A stretch of 9,203 nucleotides of DNA from Planctomycetaceae bacterium (lineage in GTDB: Bacteria; Planctomycetota; Planctomycetia; Pirellulales; Thermoguttaceae), in contig JAIRYX010000266.1 of the NCBI GenBank assembly GCA_031267635.1, forward strand, positions 1-9,203, written 5' to 3'. Every line of letters begins with the position of its first letter. Positions within the stretch are counted from its first letter, which is position 1. Under the pieces are notes generated by a model. The model saw nothing but the letters and a program-made list of their open reading frames with translations, did no database searches and was not told the DNA's origin. Positions 1-7,375 of the stretch are shown piece by piece. Position numbers and translations under genes: made by a program.

Positions 1-147
1 GTTTTCGGCGAAACAGTCGCAACCGAACCGTGATTTCATTTTTTTGTGAAAAGCATATTCTTCTGTATGTTTCCAATCCTCATGTTTTGCCGAAAAAAGC
101 TGGTGAAAGGATGGTAGAAATTTCCTTTCGCAAATTGTTTTCGATTT

Positions 148-176
148 CTTACAAGGGATTTCACCTAAATTACAAT
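148..176 (+). promoter_or_regulatory. Candidate sigma70-type promoter for the TolC-family gene
   Basis: CTTACA (148-153, four of six matches to the -35 consensus) is followed after exactly 17 bases by TACAAT (171-176, five of six matches to the -10 consensus), and a second AT-rich hexamer, TAAAAT, lies just after it. Transcription would start near 183 and leave a leader of roughly 315 bases. In DNA this AT-rich such matches arise by chance, so this is only a candidate. Confidence 0.25.
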
Positions 177-277
177 AAAATAGGAAAAATACGCGATAAG
201 ACAGGAAAACTTTAACAATTTTTTTGGCGAAAATGTTTCCTTTTTAAGTGTTTTTTTCACTTTTATCAAAGTTTTGG

Positions 278-298
278 ACGATACGTTAAACGAATCGT
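278..298. promoter_or_regulatory. 21-bp interrupted dyad in the tolC leader
   Basis: ACGAT-a-CGTT-a-AACG-a-ATCGT is a near-perfect two-fold symmetric sequence: 18 of 21 positions match the reverse complement, the exceptions being the centre and one symmetric pair. It could be an operator bound by a dimeric repressor, or a hairpin in the leader RNA. The length and symmetry fit a helix-turn-helix dimer site, but no regulator gene lies in the window to pair with it. Function is inferred only from symmetry. Confidence 0.35.
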
Positions 299-316
299 GC
301 TGGAATCTTGACGATG

Positions 317-459
317 TCGAAAAGTTCGAGACTCAAGGGACGCTGGGAGCGTGCGACCGAGAGTTTTTGATAGTGGAAGCAAGAAACAATCACGCATTTC
401 CGGGCAAAAAACTGCTTGAAATGACAACACGAGGTGAGAGGATGACCGTTATGCCGGTC
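317..459 (+). other. Leader segment with short inverted repeats
   Basis: Three small hairpin-capable elements follow the dyad: TCGAA-aag-TTCGA (317-329), ACGCT-ggg-AGCGT (340-352) and GACCG-ttatgc-CGGTC (444-459). Each has a 5-bp perfect stem with a 3- or 6-base loop. Single 5-bp stems are common by chance; together with the dyad upstream they suggest a structured leader. The segment does not match any riboswitch class I can recognise. Confidence 0.25.
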
Positions 460-498
460 TGCCAAACTTATCTTTTAATTAACAGGAATGGATGTCTG

Positions 499-2802
499 AT
501 GAGTTGGAAAAAATGGATTCCGTTGTTCTTGGGAATGGTTACCGTTTTGGTATTCGGGTGCCGTGCGCAACAACCGGTGTACCTGTTTGAAAGAGGGAAT
601 ATGGAAGGGCATTACATCGGCGACGCGATGAGACCGGAAATTCCCGACACGTATGTTGAGTCAATTCCCGAAGTGACCAGTGCTGAAGCTCCGTTGACAA
701 TCGACAATGGAACGCCGCGGGAATACTGGAATTTGTCGCTTCAGGAGACAGTGCGAATCGCTCTCGAAAATGGGAAAGTCCTTCGTAATTTGGGCGGCGT
801 TTCCTTTGGAGCGACTGGCGCAATGGGTACCCCAAGCGCTTTATTAAGTAATCCTTACAGCGTCGGCACGATTTACGATCCCGCATTAGTCGAAACGGAT
901 CCGCGTTACGGTGTTGAAGCCGCGCTGTCCGCGTTTGACGGTCAATTGAACGCGTCTGCCGGTTGGACAAAAGCCGATGAACAGCAAAACACTGCTAATT
1001 CAGTACTAGCATTTCGTCCCACTGTTTCGCAATCGGATCAGGGAACGTTCCAAGCGACCATTTCAAAATACGCCGCTACGGGTACAACGTTTTATGTGCG
1101 GAACAATAACGCTTACGATTGGAGTAACGCCACCGCTTCACGAGAGTGGGGAAGTAACTGGTCAACTTACACCGAAGCCGGTTTCACACAAGCGTTGTTA
1201 CGCGGACGCGGCGTCGCGTATAACCGAATTGCCGGTCCCGGCGCCATCCCCGGTTATTATAACGGCGTGCTGATTGCGCGAATCTCATCGGAAAAATCGC
1301 TTGTCGATTTCGAGATGGGCGTTCGCAAATTAGTTTATGACACGGAAAACGCTTACTGGAGTTTGTATTACGCTTATCGTTATTACGAAACGGTCAAATC
1401 CGGTTTGCGTGCGTCGCATGAAACGTGGCGAAAAGTTTACTCCTTCTATCTTGCCGGCGACCGTCGCGGAACAAGTCAGGCGGAAGCTCAGTCGCGTCAG
1501 CAGTTTTATCAGTTTTACACGACTACGCAAAACGCGCTGAGCAACATTTATAAAACGGAGGCGACGCTCCGTTATGCAATGGGAATCGCGACGGCTGACG
1601 GACGTTTAATTAAACCGGCTGATGAACCATCGGTTGCGAAGATCCGATTTGATTGGAACGAAGTCCTCGCCGAAGGTCTCGCCCGCGCTCCCGAACTTCG
1701 TAAATTAAAATGGGACGTGAAGCAACGCGAACTTGAATTACAAGCGTCGAGAAATTTCCTCTTGCCGCAGTTGGATTTTGGAGCGTCGTACCGATTCAAC
1801 GGAATGGGACATGATTTAATGAATCACGCCGACAATTCCACTAGCGCGTACCGCTCGTTGACCGAAGGAGATTACGCAGGATGGAACATGCAATTGACGT
1901 TGAATGCACCGTTTGGTTGGAGGAAAGAACATGCTGCCGTCCGAAATGCGGAACTTAATCTTGCCAAATACCGTGCGTTGTTGCAGGAACAAGAATTGGA
2001 ATTAAGCCATAACCTTGCTGATAGCTTGCGGGATATGGATCGTTATTACAGTCTTGCGGAAGGCAATTTCAATCGCCGAACCGCTGCCGAAGCGGAAGTC
2101 ACATCGACAGACGAATCGTTTCAGGTGGGCAACACGACGCTTGACCAAGTGCTTGATGCGCAGCGGCGGTTAGCGGAAGCCGAAAGTGCCTATTTCGATG
2201 CGTTAGTCAACTACAACACATCAATTACACGGCTGCATTACTTGAAAGGTTCGCTGCTTGAATACGATAACGTGGCGCTTGCGGAAGGTCCGTGGCCCGG
2301 AAAAGCGCACTTCGACGCAGTCAAATTGGCACGCCAGCGAGACGCGGGACACTATATTAACTACGGCTACACGCGACCGGAAGTGATTAGTCGGGGAGTT
2401 TTGCGACAATTCCAAAATCCGCAACCGCAAACAAATTACTCGGTGCCGCAACCGACTTTGGAAACCGGCAACGGCGAAGTGATTTACACCGAACCGTCAA
2501 CCACGTATCACAGCAATTCGCAAAACAACGCGAATCCGCAATACAGTATCAATTCGCAATATAATTCGCCGTACATGTATGAAACGGCAATGGGAACTGT
2601 TGCCGCTTCGCAACCCGTAGTCGGCGGAGTTTCGCAGCCCGTCCGTTCCGTCAATTATCAGACGAATAACACGAACAACAACGCGGTTTTTGCAACGGCA
2701 GCTCCGGCGGATAACCGTTATCAACAACCTACGGCAACGACCGTAACCAATCAGGCAGTCAATCCGATTGCTGTCGGACGGATCAATAACAGTTACAGAT
2801 AA
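499..2802 (+). CDS. TolC-family outer-membrane efflux lipoprotein
   Basis: This encodes a TolC-like protein, the outer-membrane channel partner of tripartite efflux or type I secretion systems. I start it at the ATG at 499 (767 residues), because residues 1-21 form a complete lipoprotein signal: a basic start (SWKKW), a hydrophobic core and the lipobox VFGC with Cys21. The Shine-Dalgarno match is modest (AGGA, 11 bases upstream); ATGs at 442 or 451 are alternatives. The N-terminal helix 'LSLQETVRIALENGKVL' lies near residues 79-95. Two long helical segments follow (about 264-365 and 475-593), the second containing 'GNTTLDQVLDAQRRLAEAE', typical of the outer-membrane efflux family, with alternating beta-type strands such as 'WNMQLTLNAPFG' between them. 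Residues from about 635 to the end form a Q/N/T/S-rich low-complexity tail that ordinary TolC lacks. No inner-membrane pump or adaptor gene lies nearby, so the substrate is unknown. An intrinsic terminator follows directly. Confidence 0.88.
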   Translation: MSWKKWIPLFLGMVTVLVFGCRAQQPVYLFERGNMEGHYIGDAMRPEIPDTYVESIPEVTSAEAPLTIDNGTPREYWNLSLQETVRIALENGKVLRNLGGVSFGATGAMGTPSALLSNPYSVGTIYDPALVETDPRYGVEAALSAFDGQLNASAGWTKADEQQNTANSVLAFRPTVSQSDQGTFQATISKYAATGTTFYVRNNNAYDWSNATASREWGSNWSTYTEAGFTQALLRGRGVAYNRIAGPGAIPGYYNGVLIARISSEKSLVDFEMGVRKLVYDTENAYWSLYYAYRYYETVKSGLRASHETWRKVYSFYLAGDRRGTSQAEAQSRQQFYQFYTTTQNALSNIYKTEATLRYAMGIATADGRLIKPADEPSVAKIRFDWNEVLAEGLARAPELRKLKWDVKQRELELQASRNFLLPQLDFGASYRFNGMGHDLMNHADNSTSAYRSLTEGDYAGWNMQLTLNAPFGWRKEHAAVRNAELNLAKYRALLQEQELELSHNLADSLRDMDRYYSLAEGNFNRRTAAEAEVTSTDESFQVGNTTLDQVLDAQRRLAEAESAYFDALVNYNTSITRLHYLKGSLLEYDNVALAEGPWPGKAHFDAVKLARQRDAGHYINYGYTRPEVISRGVLRQFQNPQPQTNYSVPQPTLETGNGEVIYTEPSTTYHSNSQNNANPQYSINSQYNSPYMYETAMGTVAASQPVVGGVSQPVRSVNYQTNNTNNNAVFATAAPADNRYQQPTATTVTNQAVNPIAVGRINNSYR

Positions 2803-2825
2803 AAAAGAATCTCTTGTTCTTTTTC

Positions 2826-2860
2826 AAAACGGATGGTGATTGCGCCATCCGTTTTTTTTT
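2826..2860 (+). terminator. Rho-independent terminator after the TolC-family gene
   Basis: AAAACGGATGG (2826-2836) pairs perfectly with CCATCCGTTTT (2845-2855), an 11-bp stem that a T-G pair could extend by one. The loop is short (8 bases), and nine T residues run from 2852 to 2860. It lies 24 bases after the TAA stop, as expected for an intrinsic terminator, and it separates the TolC-family transcript from the TPR gene. Confidence 0.9.
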
Positions 2861-3123
2861 GTCAGAATTTCGCGTATTTGCGACAATAAAAACTAGATTT
2901 TCCAGCCGTATTTTCTTCTTGAAAATTCAAAACTCTCGTAAAATTTTTATTTTAATGCAAGCTGCCCTTGATTCTTTCAGCGAATTATGGTAATTTGTCA
3001 TAAAATTATCAGTTTTGACGAAAAAATAAGTATGATATTTTTTCCGCAACACAACTGATGGGACGGTAACTTTTAACATCAAGTAGAAAACTTGTAAGCC
3101 AAACTCAAATAGAGGGAGAAAAG
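2861..3123 (+). promoter_or_regulatory. AT-rich promoter region of the TPR gene
   Basis: The gap between the terminator and the TPR gene is strongly AT-rich and holds no plausible gene. Candidate -35 boxes are TTGTCA (2995-3000) and TTGACG (3015-3020); the second is followed after 15 bases by TATTTT (3036-3041), a weak -10 match. None is convincing alone, so I mark the region as the likely site of the promoter rather than naming a box. The 3' end holds a clear purine-rich ribosome binding site (AGAGGGAGAAAAG, 3111-3123) directly before the ATG at 3124, which fixes the start of the next gene. Confidence 0.4.
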
Positions 3124-4986
3124 ATGACAATATTGAAGAAATATGCACGTTTAGCGTTGACATTAGCCGGTGCGTTTACTTTAACGCTACTGATTGTCAA
3201 TTCGGAACTTAAAGCACAAAATAATACGGATTTGCAGCAAGCGGAATCGGTAGCGGCGGAAGAAAAACCGGAACAGCCGACTGATCCTCCGGCAAAAGAA
3301 AAACAACCGAAAGAAAAAGCGGAAGACGAAAACAAAGGTCTCGAAGCTCTTAATCAAGCGACCGAAATAAAAATGACCGCCGAAGTTTTGAGAGACTTGA
3401 ACAGCGTCATCCGTTTATGCGAAAAAGCTAAAGAGGATGGACTGTCGAAAGACAATCTTGATTTTTGCAACCAATTATTATCCGCGACACAACTCCAGCG
3501 CGGAATGATGATTTCCGATCTTGTGTTGGAAGTTCGCCCTTTGCCGCCGGGATGGAAAGAGTACAGAAAGCTTGCCGTGGCGGATTTTGAAAACGCAAGT
3601 AAATATCTTCCTGAAGAGCCGATGGTTTATCTGTATATTTCGCGGCTGAACGTTTTGCCGGAAGGCGACCGCGAATTGTCCGCAAAATATGCCGATAAAA
3701 CGATTGAATTAAGTAATGGCAACGCGGAAATTCATGCTCAAGCGCTCGTGGTGAAAGCGGATCTGTCGGAAGACGTCAAGAAGAAAATCGAATTACTGAA
3801 AGAGGCGAATCAGATTTTGCCGGAAAATTTGCCGATTTTCGTGATGCTTGGCGTCGTGTATGCGGCAAACAATCAACAGGAAGAGTCGTTGGATATTTTT
3901 CGTAAAGCGTTGGAACTTGATTCCGATAACGTTCAGGCGTTGGAATTTAGCGCGGCAATTTTGGTGCAGCAAGAGAAAATTGACGAAGCGATCAAAATTT
4001 ATGACAAGCTTACGGAACTCCAGCCGCGAAGTCTTGTGCCGCTTATGCAAAAAGCGGAAGCGTTGCAACTTCTGAAAAAATACGAAGACGCCCAGAAAAT
4101 TCTAGATTCCTTGCGGTCGAAGGAGCCGGGAAATCCGTTGATTCTTTTGCAACGGAGTAAATTATTCGCGGCGCAAAAAGATTATGAATCGGCGTTGCGG
4201 GATGTGGACGCGGCGTTGCGATTAGCGGGAGATATTGCGGATTTGGAAGCGATGGTCGTTTCGGCGAAGATTGCGATTCTCTGCGAGCAAGACAAATTCG
4301 CCGATGCGCTGACGGTTTTGAATAAACTTCCGAAAAAGAAACAAAATGATCCGCGTTACCGTTTGATGTTCGTGCAAGTTTACACGTCGGCGAAAGCGAA
4401 TACGAAAGCGCTGGAAATCCTTGACGGAATGCTTGAAGAACAACCGGACAATAACAACATCAAACGTTTTCGCGGCGACATTCTGCTCGGACTGGGGCGG
4501 CATAAAGAAGCAATCGCCATTTACAAAAAACTGCTGGAGGACGGCGATGACGACGAAGGAACTTACAACAATCTCGCGTGGGTGCTTGCAACCTCTCCCG
4601 ATGATTCGCTACGAGACGGCAAAGTCGCTTTGGAATATGCGTTGAAGTCCAGCGAGCTGACGTATTATAAGAAGCCGCATATTTTGAGTACGCTTGCGTC
4701 GGCATACGCGGAAATCGGCGACTTTGAAAACGCTCAAAAATGGATTGTCAAAGCGCTGGAAGTCTCGGAAGCGACGGAATACGATCAAAAAGAACATCTT
4801 GAAAAAGAAAAAGCAAGTTACCAAGAGAAAAAGCCGTGGCGGGAACAATTAAACGAAAACGAGTCTGACCCGTTAGCGGCTCTTCCGCAAACGGACGCAG
4901 ACGAAAAAGAATCGAACGAAAAAGAAGCGGGCGAAACAAAATCCAGCGATTCCCAACAGGAGGAAAGCGCGTTCGAGGTGATTTAA
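3124..4986 (+). CDS. Exported tetratricopeptide repeat (TPR) protein
   Basis: The 620-residue product begins with a signal peptide (basic KKYAR, then a hydrophobic stretch to about residue 25, with a likely cleavage after LKA at 31), so it should be exported to the periplasm or anchored there. A K/E/P-rich spacer covers about 45-75. From about 180 to 560 it is built of degenerate 34-residue TPR helix pairs, for example 'EESLDIFRKALELDSDNVQAL' split over two helices and 'KALEILDGMLEEQPDNNNI'. The segment from residue 481, 'YNNLAWVLATSPDDSLRDG', is a signature I associate with TPR proteins of Planctomycetota and Verrucomicrobiota. The last 50 residues are acidic and E/K/S-rich. TPRs bind other proteins; the partner is unknown. 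The start is set by a strong GAGGGAGA ribosome binding site. No catalytic domain is visible. Confidence 0.88.
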   Translation: MTILKKYARLALTLAGAFTLTLLIVNSELKAQNNTDLQQAESVAAEEKPEQPTDPPAKEKQPKEKAEDENKGLEALNQATEIKMTAEVLRDLNSVIRLCEKAKEDGLSKDNLDFCNQLLSATQLQRGMMISDLVLEVRPLPPGWKEYRKLAVADFENASKYLPEEPMVYLYISRLNVLPEGDRELSAKYADKTIELSNGNAEIHAQALVVKADLSEDVKKKIELLKEANQILPENLPIFVMLGVVYAANNQQEESLDIFRKALELDSDNVQALEFSAAILVQQEKIDEAIKIYDKLTELQPRSLVPLMQKAEALQLLKKYEDAQKILDSLRSKEPGNPLILLQRSKLFAAQKDYESALRDVDAALRLAGDIADLEAMVVSAKIAILCEQDKFADALTVLNKLPKKKQNDPRYRLMFVQVYTSAKANTKALEILDGMLEEQPDNNNIKRFRGDILLGLGRHKEAIAIYKKLLEDGDDDEGTYNNLAWVLATSPDDSLRDGKVALEYALKSSELTYYKKPHILSTLASAYAEIGDFENAQKWIVKALEVSEATEYDQKEHLEKEKASYQEKKPWREQLNENESDPLAALPQTDADEKESNEKEAGETKSSDSQQEESAFEVI

Positions 4987-5000
4987 ACGCTTGGTCGATA

Positions 5001-5054
5001 GTTTGCAGGAGACAGTTTTCAGCTTCAGCCCTCCACAAACTGTTTACTGCAAAC
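5001..5054. repeat. Imperfect inverted repeat between the TPR gene and panC
   Basis: GTTTGCAG (5001-5008) is the exact reverse complement of CTGCAAAC (5047-5054), and inside it ACAGTTT (5012-5018) is the exact reverse complement of AAACTGT (5037-5043). The two stems are separated by three unpaired bases on each side (GAG and TTA), with an 18-base loop. The element begins 14 bases after the TPR stop codon. It lacks a proper T-run, so it is a poor intrinsic terminator. It may be a transcript-stabilising hairpin or a copy of a dispersed palindromic repeat. Confidence 0.5.
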
Positions 5055-5068
5055 TCTTCATTTCCCTC

Positions 5069-5095
5069 ACGTCTCTTTTGTCTTTAACGTCCCTT
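5069..5095 (+). repeat. Short 9-bp periodic pyrimidine-rich tract
   Basis: Three adjacent nonamers, ACGTCTCTT, TTGTCTTTA and ACGTCCCTT, share the pattern nnGTCyyTn with a 9-base period; the first and third differ at one base. The tract lies directly after the inverted repeat and upstream of panC. Three units are few, so the periodicity is suggestive only. Confidence 0.35.
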
Positions 5096-5137
5096 CTTAA
5101 AACGAAAACCGAATTTCAAAGTGCGAGGAATAGAACA

Positions 5138-6055
5138 ATGACGGAGCGGCGGATCATCGGCGACCCGGCGATTGTGCAGGAAGAAACGCTTGCTCAAAAA
5201 AAATGCGGAAAACGTATCGGCGTCGTGCCGACAATGGGGGCGTTGCACAAAGGACATTTGGAGCTTATCCGGCGGGCGAAAGCGGAGTGTGATTTTGTTG
5301 TCGTTACGGTTTTTGTGAATCCCGTTCAATTTGCTCCTACGGAAGATCTTCAAAAATATCCGCGAACTCCCGAACAAGATTGGGAGCTGCTCAAGCCGAT
5401 GAATGTGGATATTGTCTTTATGCCGACGGAAAAAGAGATCTATCTCGCCGGTTATGATACGTATGTGGAAACGGGCGAGTTGTCGAAACGTTTCGAAGGA
5501 AAAACTCGTCCCGCGCACTTTCGCGGAGTCGCGACAATCGTATTGAAACTGATGAATATCGCCTCGCCGGACGCCGCGTTTTTCGGACAAAAAGATTATC
5601 AGCAATTTTGCGTTGTGCGGAAGATGGCGGCGGATTTGAATTTGCCGGTGGAAATTGTCGCGTGCCCGACTGTCCGCGAACCGGACGGTCTCGCGATGAG
5701 CAGCCGTAACCGTTATCTTTCTTTGGAGGAACGGAAACAGGCGGCGGCGATTCCGCAATCGCTGAAAGTTGCGCAAAACATGCGGAACGCGGGCGTTGCC
5801 GATGCGAAAGAAATGCGGAAGAACATTCAAGCCGTTCTCGAAACCTCTCCGCTGGCGGAAATTGATTACATTGCAATCGCCGATCCGTTGACGCTCGAAG
5901 AAATTTCTGTGATTCCGAGTATGCCTCAAAACCTGCTGTCGCAGCAGCGGGGAATGCGTCTTCTTGTCCCGGAAAATCCAACACCGCGTGCCGTTGTCTT
6001 ATTGGCGGTACGCTTCGGAAAGACGCGGCTGATTGATAATTGTTTGCTGTATTAG
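5138..6055 (+). CDS. panC: Pantothenate synthetase
   Basis: PanC joins pantoate and beta-alanine using ATP to make pantothenate, the last step before the coenzyme A branch; it acts in the cytoplasm as a dimer. I start at the ATG at 5138 (305 residues) because GAGGAA lies seven bases upstream and the frame upstream, back to a TTG at 4991, is not protein-like. The family features are all present: 'VVPTMGALHKGHLELI' with the nucleotide-binding HxGH motif at residues 37-40, 'VFVNPVQF' near 58-65, 'FGQKDYQQ' at 149-156, and the KMSKS-like 'LAMSSRNRYLS' at 185-195. The end, 'AVRFGKTRLIDN', is also typical. Between about 258 and 285 it has roughly 20 more residues than the usual 280-residue enzyme, in the C-terminal domain. 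The stop is TAG. The gene follows the TPR gene after 151 bp; no other pantothenate gene is present here. Confidence 0.95.
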   Translation: MTERRIIGDPAIVQEETLAQKKCGKRIGVVPTMGALHKGHLELIRRAKAECDFVVVTVFVNPVQFAPTEDLQKYPRTPEQDWELLKPMNVDIVFMPTEKEIYLAGYDTYVETGELSKRFEGKTRPAHFRGVATIVLKLMNIASPDAAFFGQKDYQQFCVVRKMAADLNLPVEIVACPTVREPDGLAMSSRNRYLSLEERKQAAAIPQSLKVAQNMRNAGVADAKEMRKNIQAVLETSPLAEIDYIAIADPLTLEEISVIPSMPQNLLSQQRGMRLLVPENPTPRAVVLLAVRFGKTRLIDNCLLY

Positions 6056-6072
6056 CGTCCGAAAGAGCAACT

Positions 6073-6118
6073 CAAAACCCCAAAGCCGATTGCGGAAAGT
6101 TTTGTCAGTTTTTCTTTT
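6073..6118. terminator. Possible weak terminator between convergent genes
   Basis: CAAAAC (6073-6078) pairs with GTTTTG (6099-6104), enclosing a second small stem CCG-attg-CGG (6086-6095), and a T-rich stretch follows from 6108. It lies in the 49-bp gap between the stop codons of panC (plus) and the DUF1573 gene (minus), where a terminator for panC would be expected. The stem is AT-rich and interrupted, and the T-rich part overlaps the end of the DUF1573 gene, so the call is weak. Confidence 0.25.
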
Positions 6119-7364
6119 CTGCAACGCTGTATTCCAGAGGAATACGAATCGTTGACATTTCTTTATTCGAGGACGTGATGACAATTTCCGCCATATTTTC
6201 CGAGTCCGCCGCTGTCGAAGAGCCGAGAACGGCGTCTTCGGGAATCGTTATCGTAACCGGAAGAATCCGATTGTCGCCGATGTTGCCGCGAACCTCGCCA
6301 AGTTCCGCGCGTAACCATTCCGGTTGAATTTCCGCCTTAAATTCCGGCGTTTCGCCTTCTGTTTGCGTAAAGCGAATCATCAGCGTTTTTTTTAATGGCG
6401 TCCCATGTTCGGTCTTGCCGAGATAAAACACGCCGGTTCGCGGGTTGTAATCGGCGCTGATAATCGACGTACTGCCGAACACTTGACCTTTCACTGTCAA
6501 AGTCAACTCCGGCTCTAATTTCGAGTCGGAAAGAATACGGATTTGAGTTTGATAAGGTCCGAACGGCAAACCCGGTTTTAAGGTGACTTTCAAATCATAA
6601 ACCGATTGCGCCGAATCAAGCATGTTATTTTTCTTTTCCTCGTCGGTCAGCGACGATTTTTCAAAAGACGCGGCGAAATGTTCCGCATCTTCGCAAAGGA
6701 GTTCTCTGATGTTCACCGGTTGCGGCTCAAGCATATAAATTCGCGTTTGATTCGACACTTCCTGCGAAGCAAACGCATTGAGCGGCAACGGATTCGGGCT
6801 GACCAGAACCGGCGCGGAATAAACGCCGTAAACGCGCAAAATAAATTGCGGGCGGTTCGGGTCGTTCGTTTTAATCGACGCTCCCTGCGTATAACTTCCG
6901 CCGCCTGTTGTATTCGGCTTCCAGCTCAAGGTAATTCTGGCGTCTTTGCCCGGCGCGACGCTGGTTTGCGAAATATCCACGTTGGTACAGGAACACGATT
7001 TGTTCAGCATCGTCAGCGTGAGATTCGCGTTTCCTTTGTTGTGAACGACGAAGCGGTGTTCTCCTTTTTGCTCTTTTTCAAACACGCCGAAATTAAATTC
7101 TTCTTCGTCCAGAACCGCTTGCGGAACAGGTTTAGAAGTCCTCGTGCCGGACGGCGTTGCCGTTTCCGCATCGGGAACGGTTGTCGGCGTTGCCGTTTCT
7201 TGCGACTCGTCCGCCTCATGATTTTTCGCCGCTAGAGCTGCTTTTTCCTGTTCCGGCGAATACGGATGTTCTTGAGCAAAATAAATGCCCGCCAAATGCC
7301 CGCCGACAATTCCGACAATCACGGACGTAATAACAGTTACAATGACAGAAAAAATAGTACGCAT
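6105..7364 (-). CDS. Membrane-anchored DUF1573 domain protein
   Basis: The 419-residue product has one N-terminal membrane segment (about 4-29, from 'IFSVIVTVITSVIVGIVGG'), a P/T/E/A-rich linker (about 31-82) and then a DUF1573 domain (about 85-185). The domain is recognised by 'FNFGVFEKEQKGEHRFVVHN', 'LTLTMLNKSCSCTNV' with Cys124 and Cys126, 'VAPGKDARITLSWKP' and 'IKTNDPNRPQFILRVYG'. These Ig-like beta domains are exported and of unknown role. The remaining part to 419 looks like further beta-sandwich, with no family I can name. The gene begins 11 nt after the hemD stop codon on the same strand and has no Shine-Dalgarno sequence, so it is probably co-transcribed with hemD and perhaps translationally coupled to it. 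The two cysteines are typical of the family; whether they bind metal or form a disulfide cannot be told from here. Confidence 0.88.
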   Translation of the reverse strand: MRTIFSVIVTVITSVIVGIVGGHLAGIYFAQEHPYSPEQEKAALAAKNHEADESQETATPTTVPDAETATPSGTRTSKPVPQAVLDEEEFNFGVFEKEQKGEHRFVVHNKGNANLTLTMLNKSCSCTNVDISQTSVAPGKDARITLSWKPNTTGGGSYTQGASIKTNDPNRPQFILRVYGVYSAPVLVSPNPLPLNAFASQEVSNQTRIYMLEPQPVNIRELLCEDAEHFAASFEKSSLTDEEKKNNMLDSAQSVYDLKVTLKPGLPFGPYQTQIRILSDSKLEPELTLTVKGQVFGSTSIISADYNPRTGVFYLGKTEHGTPLKKTLMIRFTQTEGETPEFKAEIQPEWLRAELGEVRGNIGDNRILPVTITIPEDAVLGSSTAADSENMAEIVITSSNKEMSTIRIPLEYSVAEKKN

Positions 7365-7375
7365 AGGTTATTGGT

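Larger units (their letters stand above)
1..498. other. AT-rich upstream region and tolC leader, no convincing gene
   Basis: This stretch before the TolC-family gene is AT-rich over its first 270 bases, with many T and A runs. One short open frame on the plus strand (30-215, GTG start) gives a protein without recognisable features and is not called. From about 274 to 498 the frame of the downstream gene stays open, with a TTG at 274 and ATGs at 421, 442 and 451, but the residues it would add do not resemble a TolC protein and would sit in front of a complete lipoprotein signal. The segment is therefore better read as a long 5' leader. It contains several short inverted repeats, listed separately. 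Confidence 0.55.

Noticed and set aside
30..215. Small plus-strand frame of 61 codons at the window start
   Set aside because: GTG start without a Shine-Dalgarno sequence, in AT-rich DNA, with no recognisable features; a candidate promoter overlaps it.
274..498. N-terminal extension of the TolC-family protein from a TTG start
   Set aside because: The extra 75 residues would precede a complete lipoprotein signal peptide beginning at the ATG at 499, and they do not resemble TolC sequence.
5084..5929. 281-codon open frame antisense to panC
   Set aside because: It lies opposite a clear panC gene, its translation is Arg/Phe-rich without recognisable motifs, and such shadows arise from the codon bias of the real gene.
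6606..7235. 209-codon plus-strand frame antisense to the DUF1573 gene
   Set aside because: Arg-rich shadow of a well-supported gene, with no ribosome binding site.
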